DNA of 64,000 bases, taken from Chromobotia macracanthus (lineage: Eukaryota; Chordata; Actinopteri; Cypriniformes; Botiidae). A program made the position numbers and the translations under genes. Position 1 is the stretch's first letter; every line of letters begins with the position of its first letter. Below, piece by piece: positions 24,894 to 37,312 of the stretch. The stretch is taken from assembly GCA_036877525.1 (NCBI GenBank), contig JAZGTH010000065.1, forward strand, positions 4,375,001 through 4,439,000, given 5' to 3'. Under the pieces are notes generated by a model. That model was not told the DNA's origin. It saw nothing but the letters and a program-made list of their open reading frames with translations, and made no database searches.

Positions 24894-26288
24894 CTATGCA
24901 TGTTCATGCTTGCAGGTGTGGTCCATGCTGCGGCAGTAACAGAATGCCTTAAAGAAGCGGCAGTAACAGGTATCACAGGGGTTGCAGCAGGGCAGATGGT
25001 GGCCCAGACAGGACTGCTGATGCGGGATACAGCGACTGGGGGAACGTGTACCTCTTCTCTGCAGCTGTACAGCTTTACCCTCATCCTGTGGGCATGGCAA
25101 CAAAAAGCATTGAAAACAACACTGGGATATTTTATTGCTCAGAGCTTGCTCTTCCATAGCTCAGGAGACTTAATGGAGTGTTCATTTGTTTTTCATTTGG
25201 TCTCTTTAAAGATGAACATAATCGTAAAAATAATGGCTGTTTTAAACAGGTAGTCAAGCCTCAAGCACACAACATTTGTTGATGGGTTTTGAAAAGCACC
25301 TGTTTTGACATGTTTTGAAAGCACATCAGAGCTGCAGCATTAACACTTTTAGGGAGAAACTTAGAAGTTGTCTCTGCATGTTACATAAAGTATTAAGTAA
25401 GTCATTTAACATAAAAAATTACACACTTGACTTACACACTTATGTAATAAGTTTCAAGATAATAAGACAAGAAGATCATTTGTGACAGACTGTAAAATAT
25501 AAATCTTACGTGTGATTTTTAAACATAAAACCATAACAAGCAACAGCAATTATATGTATAGTTAACATGAGGGTTGTGTTTTTAAACCCAACTACAGATG
25601 AACTGAGATCACAGTTACAGTATGTTACATTTCTGTTGAACCTTTGGTTAATGAGGGCAATGGCTCAAATGAGTAAAAAGTAAGTAAAAAAACACATACT
25701 AAATACTAATACTAAAAACACATACTAAATGTCGATTCACTACCTCCTCATAGAAGCCAAGATCTTCTGTAAGTTTTTCTTCTGCTGAATTCATTTCAAA
25801 TTGCTCCGGGTCTTCACCGTGCAAAACACAAATGAAACAAACACAATATATTTAAGCAAACACAATTGCATTAAAACAGCCCATTATAGTCATTTGAAAT
25901 TCATAATTTTGAAACATAATGTTTCAAGTCTTTTAAGTTTGTGCCTAAACTATTTATGTTAAAATAACGATCAAAGCGTTAAATATTATTTACAAATATT
26001 TCCTTCTGACACAATATTATCTGCTATATGATTTTATGATTTTTCGCATTTCTTTAAACACAGAATCCATCCATTTGTATTTCTGTTTCACAAATGAACA
26101 TCACAACAGATCAACTTTGAATTTACCACTAGAAAATGGTACACTTTATGTCTTTATAACCTTAATAAAGGAAACTTACCTGTTTCAGAAAAGCCAAATG
26201 AAGCTTGACTACGCTTCAGGTTTGGATGTGAAGCCATCACCATGACATTCATCATAAACCAGCAAAAAAACACTGTGTTCAGCACCAT
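24894..26288 (-). CDS. agrp: Agouti-related protein (122 aa)
   Basis: Secreted hypothalamic appetite-stimulating peptide that acts as an antagonist/inverse agonist at melanocortin receptors MC3R and MC4R. Three coding exons: 26288-26180, 25811-25744 and 25085-24894, joined in frame (the Asp codon is split G|AC between the first two). Residues 1 to about 20 form a hydrophobic signal peptide (MVLNTVFFCWFMM onward). The C-terminal domain has the full set of ten cysteines with the agouti spacing (PCCNPCDTCYC) and the receptor-binding RFF triplet in CRFFKAFCYC. A basic stretch QRRGTRSPSRC precedes the cystine knot. Agouti signalling protein is the alternative, but the lack of a long basic linker and the position next to atp6v0d1, as in human AGRP, favour agrp (the teleost agrp1). 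The frame visible on its own in the last exon lacks a start; the splice sites give the true N terminus. Confidence 0.93.
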
Positions 26289-26538
26289 AATGATAAGGTT
26301 AACTTCAGCCACTCCTAATGATCTGCTCAAACCTTTTAACTGAAGAAAAGAAAATATTCAGGAAAATTCAGAAAATACAAACTGAGCTTAATCTGTTCTG
26401 CAATGTTTGAAATCTTGTATGTTTGCAAGTGTTCCTGTAAGTATGTTGACAGATGCCAGTAGTGTATAACGCAGATGTGTGGGGTTGTGTGTATGCATGC
26501 ACATACATGTGTAAGTGAAGTGTATGTATTTCATCTAC

Positions 26539-26560
26539 CTGTGGTGTTCTGCGTCCCCGG
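26539..26560 (-). promoter_or_regulatory. agrp: Probable non-coding first exon of agrp (5' UTR)
   Basis: A good splice donor (CACAG then GTAGAT) ends at 26539 on the minus strand, and a TATA box lies about 50 bases upstream. The 5' end at about 26560 is estimated from the usual 25-30 base TATA-to-start distance. Mammalian AGRP also has a non-coding first exon. Confidence 0.5.
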
Positions 26561-26586
26561 CTGAGGGTGTGCATAGCACTCCTTGA

Positions 26587-26592
26587 TTTATA
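26587..26592 (-). promoter_or_regulatory. TATA box of agrp
   Basis: TATAAA on the minus strand within CTTATAAATCAAGG, placed correctly for a start near 26560. Confidence 0.55.
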
Positions 26593-26687
26593 AGGCTGCT
26601 TCTTGAGGTGGGAGGTGAGGACCACATGGTCCTGATCAGTGGACGGAGGTGTGGTCTCTTGAGCCTGGCACAACCACATAAGTCTGA

Positions 26688-26690
26688 CAC

Positions 26691-26728
<38 letters not shown>
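26688..26728. repeat. (CA)n microsatellite upstream of agrp
   Basis: About 20 CA units, followed by a pyrimidine-rich run to about 26766. It starts about 100 bases upstream of the agrp TATA box. Confidence 0.95.
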
Positions 26729-26729
<1 letters not shown>

Positions 26730-26766
26730 TTCTTTCTTTCTCACTCTCTCTTTTTCTCTCTCTCTT

Positions 26767-28180
26767 AAAGTGATGTTTTCCCTATTTTAGGTATTTATTT
26801 GTTGGAGGAGAAATACAAATCTAAAAATACAATTGTATCTCAAAAAATGACAGCTGCTGTAAAAATAGCAAATTTTGGGGGGAAGTTTTTAACTTTAGTG
26901 AACCAAATGTTTTTACAGTGTGACAAATAAGGAAGAAAACATTCCTAACTGGCTTATTGGTTACGGGTATTGGTTCATTCTTGTGCAAGGCACTGCACGC
27001 ACATCAGAGAAACTACTTTTAGGCGACATACCATATAATGAGTCATGTTGCCCCTCATTCTTAGGAGTAATAACCGGTAAACACTTCATTACCCAGAGCA
27101 GCCTATGAAGCTAATACATCTTCAATCAGCTGATGACTCCCGCCTACTGGTTTAGTGCTCTTGACGCTACAACATCCATTTGTGAAAGCAAAAACATGTT
27201 TTATGGCTATGAAATTTAGTACTTTGTAGGGTCAGATTTGTTTAGTGGCAACTAGAATGTATAATAACTAACATAAGAACTACAAGACTATACTATAATT
27301 ATCGAGACACTTTTTGCACAAAACAAACTGCACTGCAATAAACATAAACACCATACATTTTACATTATTTTACCATACAATTAAAGGTAATGTGTTGTTC
27401 TTAGTTGTCTAATATTGAATTAGACTGATTTCAGCTCATATCCTGCTGTTTGGAACACATAAACGATATATCTGAACAAATATTGGACTGAGTGTTTTCT
27501 CTGAAGGAAAATTCATCAACATTTAATTTTTTGTTGCAACAGGAATTTATCAGGACAATGCTGACTTCATAGAAATCTATTTATATTTCATGTGAAAATG
27601 TACATTAATTACTATGTTGTGCTGAACACAATCATCTGCACAAACCTCTCCTCTTATCTCACGTAGGCTGGTTACGTCAATGTTTAGTAAACATTACCAT
27701 TGAACAACATTGTTGGTCCGAATATACCATAAACAAAGAGTGTGGTCCATTTCAAACCAATACCATTTAATAATCAACTTTAAATTGCTTTATATGGATG
27801 GATGGCATATCAACAATATGTAAAACATTCTGTAAAGGAAAGTTTACAATGTTCCAGCATTCATTTAACATTCATATGGATTGCACAACCATAATTGCAC
27901 ATCTAGTCTTCATAACACTGTCAGATCGTGTTTATGTATATAACCTTAGGTTATTTAGGGAGGACTGGGGTAATGAGTAATGAAAACTTGCTATTAATAT
28001 GCTTACTAAATATAAATCATAATGCACAAGATGCACTTGAATGCAGTTAACCTTAAAAGCAAATACAGAGTAAATGTGAGTCCAGCTCAGCTTAAAGTTA
28101 GTACGTCGGCGGTAATGTTTGCACACAATTGTGTAGGGCTGGTCTGAGATCAGCGTTAAAGGTTTGAAAATCAGATGCGT
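26767..28180. other. Spacer between divergent agrp and atp6v0d1
   Basis: About 1.4 kb of mostly AT-rich DNA without a recognised gene or repeat family. The right end rises in GC and CpG content toward the atp6v0d1 promoter. Confidence 0.6.
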
Positions 28181-28190
28181 GGTCACGTGA
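28181..28190 (+). promoter_or_regulatory. CLEAR/M-box-like TFEB/MITF site upstream of atp6v0d1
   Basis: GGTCACGTGA contains the palindrome TCACGTGA and matches nine of ten bases of the CLEAR consensus GTCACGTGAC when read from 28182. It lies about 120 bases before the start codon. TFEB family factors bind such sites in promoters of lysosome and V-ATPase genes; use in this fish is inferred. Confidence 0.55.
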
Positions 28191-28308
28191 GCGTGTGTTA
28201 GATGCGCGTGCACGCACATCCGGGTATCCACTTCCCTCTCTCCAGTGTCGGTGCACGGATACATCTTTCTGTCTTTTATCCGACACATCTGCAGTCTAAT
28301 TTCTCACC

Positions 28309-31300
28309 ATGCCTTTCTCGGAGTTATATTTTAATGTGGACAACGGGTATCTGGAGGGTCTTGTGCGGGGTTTTAAGGCTGGCATTTTATCTCAGGGGGA
28401 TTATCTGAACCTCGTTCAGTGCGAAACTCTGGAAGGTGAGTCCAGTTACTCGTCTTGTAGCTGATCAGTCTGTTTCATTTATTTCCACATACACTCGAGC
28501 ATGTGTGCACATTTTGTCTTTTGACATCTTGTCTCAGATCTGTATTTTTACACAGTGTAACAGACCGCCCATAGCTCACATAAGAGTACAGCTAATGTCA
28601 GTTAGCTTGTTTCTTTAGCCACCACGGACACCCTGAGTGTTTATATCCCCTTTAACAGAGGGGATTATACACATCTAATGTATAAGCTTCTGATGTATTT
28701 GTTTGTGTGATTAATATGTAATTGTATGTACAGCTATATTTTAAGATGTCATTTAATGTACGGTATTCCTTTAAGGCCTCTGTTTAACCTTACGTACCGG
28801 CTTAATAGCACATGATCGGTATTCATTTGGACATTTTTCATTTTTTAAACGTAAAAAGTTAATTGCAGTGATCGAGGTCTATAGTAAATGTAAAGTTTAG
28901 TAGAGTAAATGTTTTTGACTGAAAATGCAGGTCTGATTTGAGGCATGATACATAATGGTGAGCTGGTCATGTGATGTCTCATGACGTCATCAACCTGTTC
29001 AGAGTTTATAATACTTCACATGGCACAGTTAAACAGTTTAGTCTATTAGTGCTTACTAATTATTGAAATGCATGCAAATACATTAAATGGATGGAAATCA
29101 TTAGTATAAGGGTTTGTCTGTCCTTTTAAGAAGCAATGGCAGGTTCTGATAGTGACTCACTTGGTATTTGTGTCTGTATTTTAGGGAACTGGAAATTGTG
29201 TGGAAAAAAAATCCGAGATGAGTATAGAAATGTGTGACAGAACCCAACCTCCATCATTTATATGTGCATTTTCTTAAGTTATTAAAGTGATATTAAAGGT
29301 CTTGTTTTCATTTCACCATAGACCTGAAGCTTCATTTGCAGAGCACTGACTATGGAAGCTTTCTGGCCAACGAAGCTTCCCCTCTGACAGTCTCCGTCAT
29401 TGATGACAAACTGAAAGAGAAGATGGTGGTTGAGTTCCGCCATATGAGGAACCAGTCCTATGAGCCCCTGGCCAGCTTCATGGATTTCATTACGTGAGTC
29501 CAGTCAAAGTATATCAATTCTTCAGCTTAAAGCTGCAATCTGTACCTTTTTGGTTAAAAATGAACAAAAATCAGTTATTGAGCAAGTACATGACAGATCA
29601 GTGATCACAATTTCCTGACCGCATTGGTAACTTTATATTAATGATTTACAATTTTAGTGGTCAGGTCGGATTTTGCTGGAAATGTCTTCTGTAAACAGAA
29701 AGAAGAAGATCTGGCTACTGTCTGTATTATACTATATCTGAGATTTTAAACTTATCATTCACGTTAACAAAATAACTCCTGTAGAAAATAAGAGAGCAAC
29801 CGGCAATTTTATGTTTCAAACAGAGATGACGATAGAGAGAAAAAAGGTACAGATTGCAGCTTTATTTAGTACAAGTAAACTACAGTGTGGGATCACATGT
29901 GGGATGTGACACCTCTTATTTAGCTCTTTGGTACTTTCCGTTTGCAGATACAGCTATATGATTGATAATGTCATCCTGCTGATCACTGGAACTCTGCATC
30001 AGCGAGCCATCTCAGAGCTGGTGCCCAAATGCCACCCGCTCGGGAGCTTTGAACAGATGGAGGCGGTCAACATCGCCCAGACTCCGGCAGAGCTCTACAA
30101 TGCTATCCTGGTGGATACGCCACTTGGTGAGAAAGTCCCCTATTAAAGAGACACACAAACCTTATTTAGTTATTGTTATGTGGTCGAAGGAATGAGTTAC
30201 AAATCTTGCAATATATACATTTATTTTGACATTCAATACTTGTGAAGCAAATGTCCTAAATAATACTCGCATCATAGTTGATGACTACTTTTATTGTTTA
30301 TTCCAGCTGCTTTCTTTCAGGACTGCATTTCTGAGCAGGATTTGGATGAAATGAACATTGAAATAATACGTAATACTCTTTACAAGGTCAGTCTTGCCTT
30401 TGAAAGTCCTGGAACAGAAGATGTTTTGGTATCAGGGTATAGATGTCTATGTGCTCAAAATGGAGGCTGTGCTCTGCGCCTAACTCAATACAAATAAATA
30501 CAGACGAAATGTAATGTCATTGTTATCATCATTTATTTTATACGTTTTTAACCATGAAGGCTTGAGCTTTGATTAACTCTATTTTTCTATACCTCCAGGC
30601 TTATCTGGAGGCTTTCTACAAGTTCTGTACCTCACTGGGTGGAACAACTGCAGATACCATGTGCCCTATTCTGGAGGTGAGTAAATGGCTGTGAAACAAA
30701 TACATTACACTGATTCGAATGAGATGAAGCCTCTTATATTGTGAGTTTTAGTGGGGTTTTTTAAACTAAAAAGCCAAGTAAAGGTAACAGTTTGAAGCTA
30801 GCCAAACAATTCTTCAATTACACACTAGTATTTAGTGTGTTGACATGTAACTAATGGTAACAGCTTCAGTATTAAGAACTGAATTTAGTAAAATAAGTAA
30901 AATGTGAGAGATTTTTGTTTCTTGATCGTGTGCGACAAAAAGTTTTGTGTATTCTGAGAAACGTTTTCTTGTTTTGTATGTCAGTTTGAGGCAGACAGGA
31001 GGGCTTTCATCATCACCATTAACTCCTTTGGTACGGAGCTCTCCAAAGAAGACAGAGCCAAACTTTTCCCTCACTGTGGAAGGCTGTATCCAGAGGGTCT
31101 AGCACAGCTAGCCCGCGCTGATGACTACGAGCAGGTCAAAGCTGTGGCCGACTATTACCCTGTAAGTATCTAGATCTCACGCTTACTCATTTACTTCCTG
31201 TTTGCTTCTCGCATGTCTAACCAAATATGATGCTCCTGTTACAATATACAGAATGATCAATGAGATAAGGTAGATTTTCAGTGAATAACAGCCTACATTT

Positions 31301-31869
31301 GGCTTTGTACCTCACATAGAGTTATTTTTATGATGTGGGAAGACTATATAACACATATATAGGAAGTATAGCACATGATCTGCTCTAATGGTGATATTGG
31401 GTGTGTTCCTTTGAAGCTGTACTTACAGTGAGTTATAATGTGAAGTTCACACAGCTTGTATCGGAGGGATTTTTGGCTACAGAAATTATTCGATATTTGA
31501 TATTCGGTGCATGTTGCTTCAGGAATACAAGCTTCTCTTTGAGGGATCTGGCAGCAACCCAGGAGACAAAACACTTGAGGATCGCTTTTTTGAGCATGAG
31601 GTAAGAGAGAATGCGATTGCATTGTATTTCAGGGACACTTTGATGTGATGTTCTTGGCTCTATTGAAGATTCTCAGCTAATGTCAAAACATTTTATTTGT
31701 TTTGTAGGTGAAACTTAATAAGCTGGCCTTCCTGAACCAGTTTCACTTCAGTGTGTTCTATGCCTATGTGAAGTTAAAGGAACAAGAGTGCAGGAACATT
31801 GTGTGGATTGCAGAGTGTATTGCTCAGAGGCACAGGGCTAAGATTGACAACTACATCCCTATATTCTAA
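28309..31869 (+). CDS. atp6v0d1: V-type proton ATPase subunit d1 (350 aa)
   Basis: Subunit d of the membrane V0 sector; it caps the proteolipid ring and links it to the central rotor stalk of the pump that acidifies lysosomes, endosomes and secretory vesicles. Eight coding exons: 28309-28435, 29322-29493, 29948-30126, 30307-30386, 30599-30676, 30985-31161, 31523-31600 and 31708-31869, with all phases consistent. The start ATG has a strong context (ACCATGC) and opens MPFSELYFNVDNGYLEGL. Conserved blocks include LVQCETLEDLKLH, FRHMRNQSYEPL, KCHPLGSFEQMEAVN, FEADRRAFIITINSFGTEL and the C terminus RHRAKIDNYIPIF. It is one residue shorter than human d1 (351) and clearly closer to d1 than to the osteoclast/kidney d2 isoform (for example RHMRN and the NYIPIF end). 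A MITE sits in intron 2. Confidence 0.97.
29530..29862. mobile_element. MITE with perfect 22-bp inverted ends and TA target duplication
   Basis: The left end AAGCTGCAATCTGTACCTTT and the right end AAAGGTACAGATTGCAGCTT are exact reverse complements. Counting the flanking TA on each side (29528-29529 and 29863-29864), the inverted repeat is 24 bases. The TA duplication is typical of Tc1/mariner-mobilised MITEs. The element is 333 bp with no coding capacity and lies in atp6v0d1 intron 2. Confidence 0.85.
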
Positions 31870-34800
31870 TGGTACCTAACAACTCTCCAATAATGATCAC
31901 CATGGCATGCATTAACTGCGCTATGTTATGTTAAGGTATAAAACAATGATTCTGTCTCTTTTCTGTCTCTTGCACTGCGGCACTCTTGTCTTTCATTGTG
32001 TTTCTTTTTATTCTAGTAATGGATCATTATTTTTTGCACAACGTTCCCCCACTATCACTTATCCATTTAGATACAATAACTTACCGAATCATTGGTATTT
32101 TTATCTGTTTTTCAACAGTTTATTCAGTGTAGACAAGCAGCTTCTAAAGAAATAGTGGCAACCAGTCACAGCTTGTTGAAAATTAAGGAAATGTCTCATT
32201 TAGACATGCCTGTCTGGTATATACATCTAGACTAAAGAGATCTTATTGTGTCACTCTCCTGTGGTGAGGCACAAATACATCATTCCATCATTATTTTAAT
32301 GTATTGCACAAATGATTTGTTCTTACTGTCAATTAATGTACATTTTCACATTATAACTTCACTAAACTCCTGGTCTCAGTGCTTTTAAAGGGTGCAGTAC
32401 CCACTTGAGAGTTATAAAATCATAAGTTATCTTATGTGACAATGGGATTAACCTTTCAAACACTGAAAAAAAATCTTTTGTGTGTTGTTTTATCTGTTTG
32501 TGAGAAATGGGAATTGTGTGCTTCCTGTTTGTGAATTAGTCCTAAAGTCTTTGTTAATCTAATTTATGGAGTAGATATTTTATGATTGACAGTCCAGGAA
32601 GGTTAAATGAATCTAGTATTAAAACCTCGCACTCAGTTGTATGTAAAATTTATTGTACTGTTGTAACCATATTGTCTCTGTTTAATTGATGAAGTAAATG
32701 AACTATATATATGTATATATTACATTTAGCCTTTCTGTCCTTGTTTTTTAATGTTACTCTTGCATGTTAAACTGCAAATTATCTGGTTAAGTTAACTGTG
32801 GTTTCATTAGTCCACCACCAGATGGTGCAAACAACCCAATCAGTCCTCATCCACTCCTTTGACCTGGCCTTGACTGGCTGGTATTAACATCAAACTTGTT
32901 TGTACCAGTATAACGGCTTCATGATTTAAATTCTCTTAATACCACTGACAGGCATTCAGCTCAACACAAGGATCCAGGCTAAAGAGGAATTAATGTATCT
33001 TGTTACTCAGACTTAACGTTTTATAAACGCAATTAGAGTCAAAGGCATGAATTGTGCTATTGTGTTGAGATGAGTCAGATGCAGTTTGAGAATGGGAATG
33101 CACTGTGCTATTTGGCAGCAAAAACGGTGTCTGCCAGAACACACGTGAGGCCTCCAGGCCTAATGATGCTGTGTTTACGTTAACACTGTGTTACTCTCTG
33201 TCCTCTGCCAAAAGCTAAACTATACCTAAACACGTGCACACTGTGCCAGCCACTTACTGAAAGTGCTCTTCCTGTTTTTTGTAATTATTTAACTCGGTTT
33301 AAGCATGTAGATCGGTATTTGTCATTTCAAACTGTTCATAAGACAGGGCCCAACACCCACGCAGTACATACCTTCATAAATCTGTCGGTGTGAACATTTG
33401 TTTCTTTTTTGGTGATTTTGGATCGCTCTCTGATGACCCATCCTTGCTCTTTTTATGTGATAAAATATTAATATTCAGGGCTCATTAAAAATACTTAATT
33501 ACTGCAAATAATCATAGTTATTTTTGCTCTGTGCTCTGGACCTATTGCTCATGGGAAGATGGGAAATGACATGCCTTGTACCAGCCACACCAAATGCAAA
33601 TTGTCTTAGCAGCTATTTTACTTAAGCCAGGAGGGGAGCACAATGAGATTAAAAAAACTTCATCCTCTTATTGCTACACTGATCAAAATAGTGGAAAAGG
33701 CGCAAATCTTTCAGGCATTCCCAACATATTTGTGTAATTACATTTATAAATGTGCAATACGGTTGTTTTGAACAGTGAAATGCTGGAATGGCGCAATATT
33801 AGTTCAAGCAGATTACTATGGTACTGTATGTGGTAAAATTTTCCTGTTTACTAATTAGTAGCTGATGGGCTTTTGTGGGAATTTTTTTTATGTTATCCAG
33901 ATCTGATGCATTTAAATACATATGATGGATGTTAATCCTAGATTTAATGACAGAAGGGAAACTAAAACCTTTTCTGGTTGCATCTTCAAATGCATGTGAT
34001 ATTATTGAATGAATGAGAGCCATTTGGATGAGGTAAATTATTAATATATGTTGCATTGTCAATCTTAACCATGTACCATGTGTATTGTATGAATACAGTC
34101 TATGGAGTTAAAAAGTGGGTCAAAAAATGAGCTGGTAATCCAGGTGTATCCATCCATAAGGTTTTGCCAAGACTTCACATAAGGTATTAAGTTAATGCAG
34201 TGTTAAAAGCTCACTAGTAAGGTGTATAAGACCTACATCCTCTTTGTTTAGCCTTGGGCACATAGTGGTTGCTGTCATAAGCCTTTAATAGCATGATCAC
34301 TGTTCTCTTGTTGGATTCAAAATCCCTGCAGGTCAGCAGCATGATGTTCTCTCCACCCCCCTGGACTACAAGTCCCCACAATTAGTGGCCAGTGAAGGAT
34401 GTTGGGATGAATCACAAAGATGCCTTTGGTTATTTTTTGTCGATACTGGGAAATGTAGTTTTAGCCTTTCTGTGGTAGCCCAATGCCTGCAAGCCCAGGA
34501 TAGCAGAGTGGAAGACTAGCCTCCGGTAAGCTCTATTTATAAACAGAAATAAAGATGTTATTTTAGGAATGTGGGAGGCAACTGTGATGTTCTTGTATAG
34601 CAGGCAAGCACCTGCATGTTAGATGTGGTGTCACGCTGTAGATGCACGTTACCAGTCTTTTCATGTTCATCTTTGAAACCTTTCTGGCACAGAAAGAAAG
34701 ATGTGTACAAAACTAAACAGTGCAGATATGCAAATGTTGTACATTGTTCTCTTAGGTGGCAGGTATGTAGACATATAAAGGCTTCTAAACATGGAAACAT

Positions 34801-35349
34801 TTAAAGCATGTATGGCCGTATCTACATTAGCGTGTGTGGTCCAAGTGTGTCCTCAAGCAGCATGAAACTGCTGGAGGAAATTGGCCATCTCCATTGCATA
34901 ACCCTTACTGGCTCCCTGGGATTTCACTTGTGTTATTGCAAGAGAGCTGGGCAGCTTCGTCTCTATGGGCTTTTTCTTTGACAAGAAGGTCTCTGTTGGA
35001 AACCAGATCAGCAAAAATAGCCCACAAATAAGATGCTTTTGTAGGCCTTTTCAGGCAATGAATAAGAGGAAAAGTTGAGGACTTTGATGTATGCAGCTCT
35101 GTACTCAGTGACCCCCAACTTCCAAAACAGACTGAAAACACAAACAAAAACAATGTATGGACAGCCTGGAACCGGAAACCACTTTGCAGTCATTGCACAT
35201 TAACTGACATCACATGACATCATGGTTAACGAATGTTATGAAAGATGATGGACAATACAGGACAATATTTCGCTATAGTGAACGTAAATAATAACATTCA
35301 ATATTTTAAATAAATTGAAAAAAATGTTTAAGGTCACAACCTCTTCAGC

Positions 35350-35544
35350 TGTAGCGTTTTTAAAACATTCCACTAACAACTTAAGAATAACATTTTTGAT
35401 GTTACATAACATTGAAAAAAAATTCCACTAATGTTACATTTAGCCTTGCGTTCTTACATTTAATGTAAGAACATTTTGATAGACCTGAGAGAACTTGTAG
35501 AGAACATTAGCCAACATGATGAGAATACTCCCTGTTGGTTAGGC
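35350..35544 (-). mobile_element. CAGCTAACA-family MITE, right half
   Basis: Retains CATTCCACTAACAACTTAAG, the GAGAACATTAGCCAACATG block and a diverged end CTCCCTGTTGGTTAGG. An internal ACATTTAATGTAAGAACATT segment is rearranged compared with other copies. Confidence 0.65.
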
Positions 35545-36758
35545 CCCTCTGTGTCCTCCAAACCCAGTGCACTCGGGTTGCTTGGCCACCTGACAAATGC
35601 CCCTGACCCAATGTACTAGTGGCAAGGGCTGGAAAGAAACACACTTTTTACATTGTCTACACTTTGACTGTATCCTCCCATTCAGGAACAAAACAAACAA
35701 ACAGAAGGTGCACAATGGACTTTAAACACATGCATGTGGACTAAACCGGGTTGTTGACATGCTTAGTTCATTTTCATACTGTATGTATCTCCATTGAGAA
35801 ACCAGTCTTGACACTAGAAGCCTTACAGAATTATAAACAAAATATCTTTTTAAAAAGGTTGAACTCAGGCTCAAAATACTGCAACCATTAGGGGAATATT
35901 GTATTGGGAACCGCCAAATATTTTAAGGTGTTGTTAATTTTTGCTAACATCACTCAGTTGCCTAATAAATTACACAATAATTGAGAGAAAACATTTCTCT
36001 TTCATAATATGTTTTGTGCAAAATATTTTGGGGTTGAAGGTTAGGGGGTTGAAGATAACTGCAGAAATGGTTCATAATGTCCATTAGCCAAATATGAATG
36101 CGTTACACAAAACATTTCATAATCTTTAAAATGTTAAGTTTAGTATCTGTGATATTCCCTGTTAAATAATAATAGTCAGTAAGTCACAGAGGCCCAATGC
36201 CTGAAAATGAACCAAATGAAAGATTTTATGAAAGATGTTTTAATATGTTTTTATGTCTCATGTTTGAAATCTGAAGAGAACTAACCACCAATTACCACAG
36301 TAAAATAAAACAATTCTGCACAACACATGGAATGTTTTACAACAGGAGCCAATGCTAAAAAATAATTACTGTCTTTTAAAAAATATGGAGTTTAGAATAA
36401 AATATATTCTTGACATGTTATGCTGTTGCTTTTTATGTTCTTTTTCTTCTTTGATTAAAATAACAGAAAATAAATGACTGGGGAGATACTTAGAAACAGC
36501 TGTATAATTCTATTCCTTGAAGTTCTTGGATCTAATACTCTGTTGAGTCTGGCTGGCACAACTGTTGCTATTTTCCGTCACTCTCAGCTTTAGGAGCATC
36601 ATTTGTTTGGATGTACTTAGTGTGTTGTTGTAGGCAAAGGTCCCGTGCAGGATTTGAACCTCTGCATCTGCTGAGATGCTCTGAAGGAGTTCTCAGTCCT
36701 GTGGGGGTTTGGCAAATGGGACTGTGGCCTTAAAAGCCTGTGACACATCCACAATGTG

Positions 36759-36910
36759 TTCCTGTATCTCAATTAGTAATGCATTGTGTTAGCAACGCCA
36801 GAGTTGTGGGTTTGATTCCCAGAGAACACAGGTTCTGATACAAATAAAATGTATTAAATGTGCCGTATATTGTTCTAGATAAAAGTGGCGGCCAAATGCC
36901 TAAATGTAAA
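36759..36910 (+). mobile_element. tRNA-derived SINE
   Basis: The head reads ATCTCAATTAGTAATGCATTG, comparable to a tRNA A box. GTGGGTTTGATTCCC follows as a B box, and the tail is AGATAAAAGTGGCGGCCAAATGCC. The element is about 150 bp and keeps both internal pol III promoter boxes in recognisable but mutated form. Confidence 0.7.
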
Positions 36911-37029
36911 GGAAGTGTTTAGCAGATTTCTGTCAAATAATATACCAGACATTCACTTGTTTTGATCAAATAAGTGATACAAATGCTATTGCATGTGTCA
37001 GTGACATGAAGTGTTTGACTGAAATAACT

Positions 37030-37312
37030 TCTAACTGAAATAAGTTCTTAAAGTAACAGTAGTAAAACTTTTTTAAAGTTTATGTATATCATATATCATA
37101 TATATCAAAATGATATTCATAAGTACAGGAAGGTTTAAAAAGTTACAGAATTAAAAATTGTTAAATAATGTTCTTATAACTGAGCAATGATGTTAATACA
37201 ACATCTAAAAAACTGGTCGTTTTGAACATTCCTAGAGCTTTAAAAATAACATTTTGTTACTTAATTGAAATGTTAGAAAAACGTTTCTTACAACTTAAAG
37301 GTGTTAGCTGGG
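37030..37312 (+). mobile_element. CAGCTAACA-family MITE
   Basis: The left terminus is eroded, but the right half is excellent: ATAACTGAGCAATGATGTTA, TTTTGAACATTCCTAGAGC and the end AACTTAAAGGTGTTAGCTGGG. The centre is a TATCATATATCATATATATC palindrome. Confidence 0.75.

Noticed and set aside
24888..25253. 121-codon plus-strand frame and a shifted minus-strand frame
   Set aside because: Both overlap agrp exon 4-equivalent coding sequence with its ten conserved cysteines, which is the true frame.
34340..34470. ACTACAAGTCCCC and GGGAAATGTAGT pair, considered as ZNF143-type sites
   Set aside because: Imperfect matches far from any gene start; more likely part of an old repeat.
36640..36700. Possible tRNA T-arm (GGTTCAAATCC on minus)
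   Set aside because: No matching D-arm, anticodon arm or acceptor stem could be read around it.
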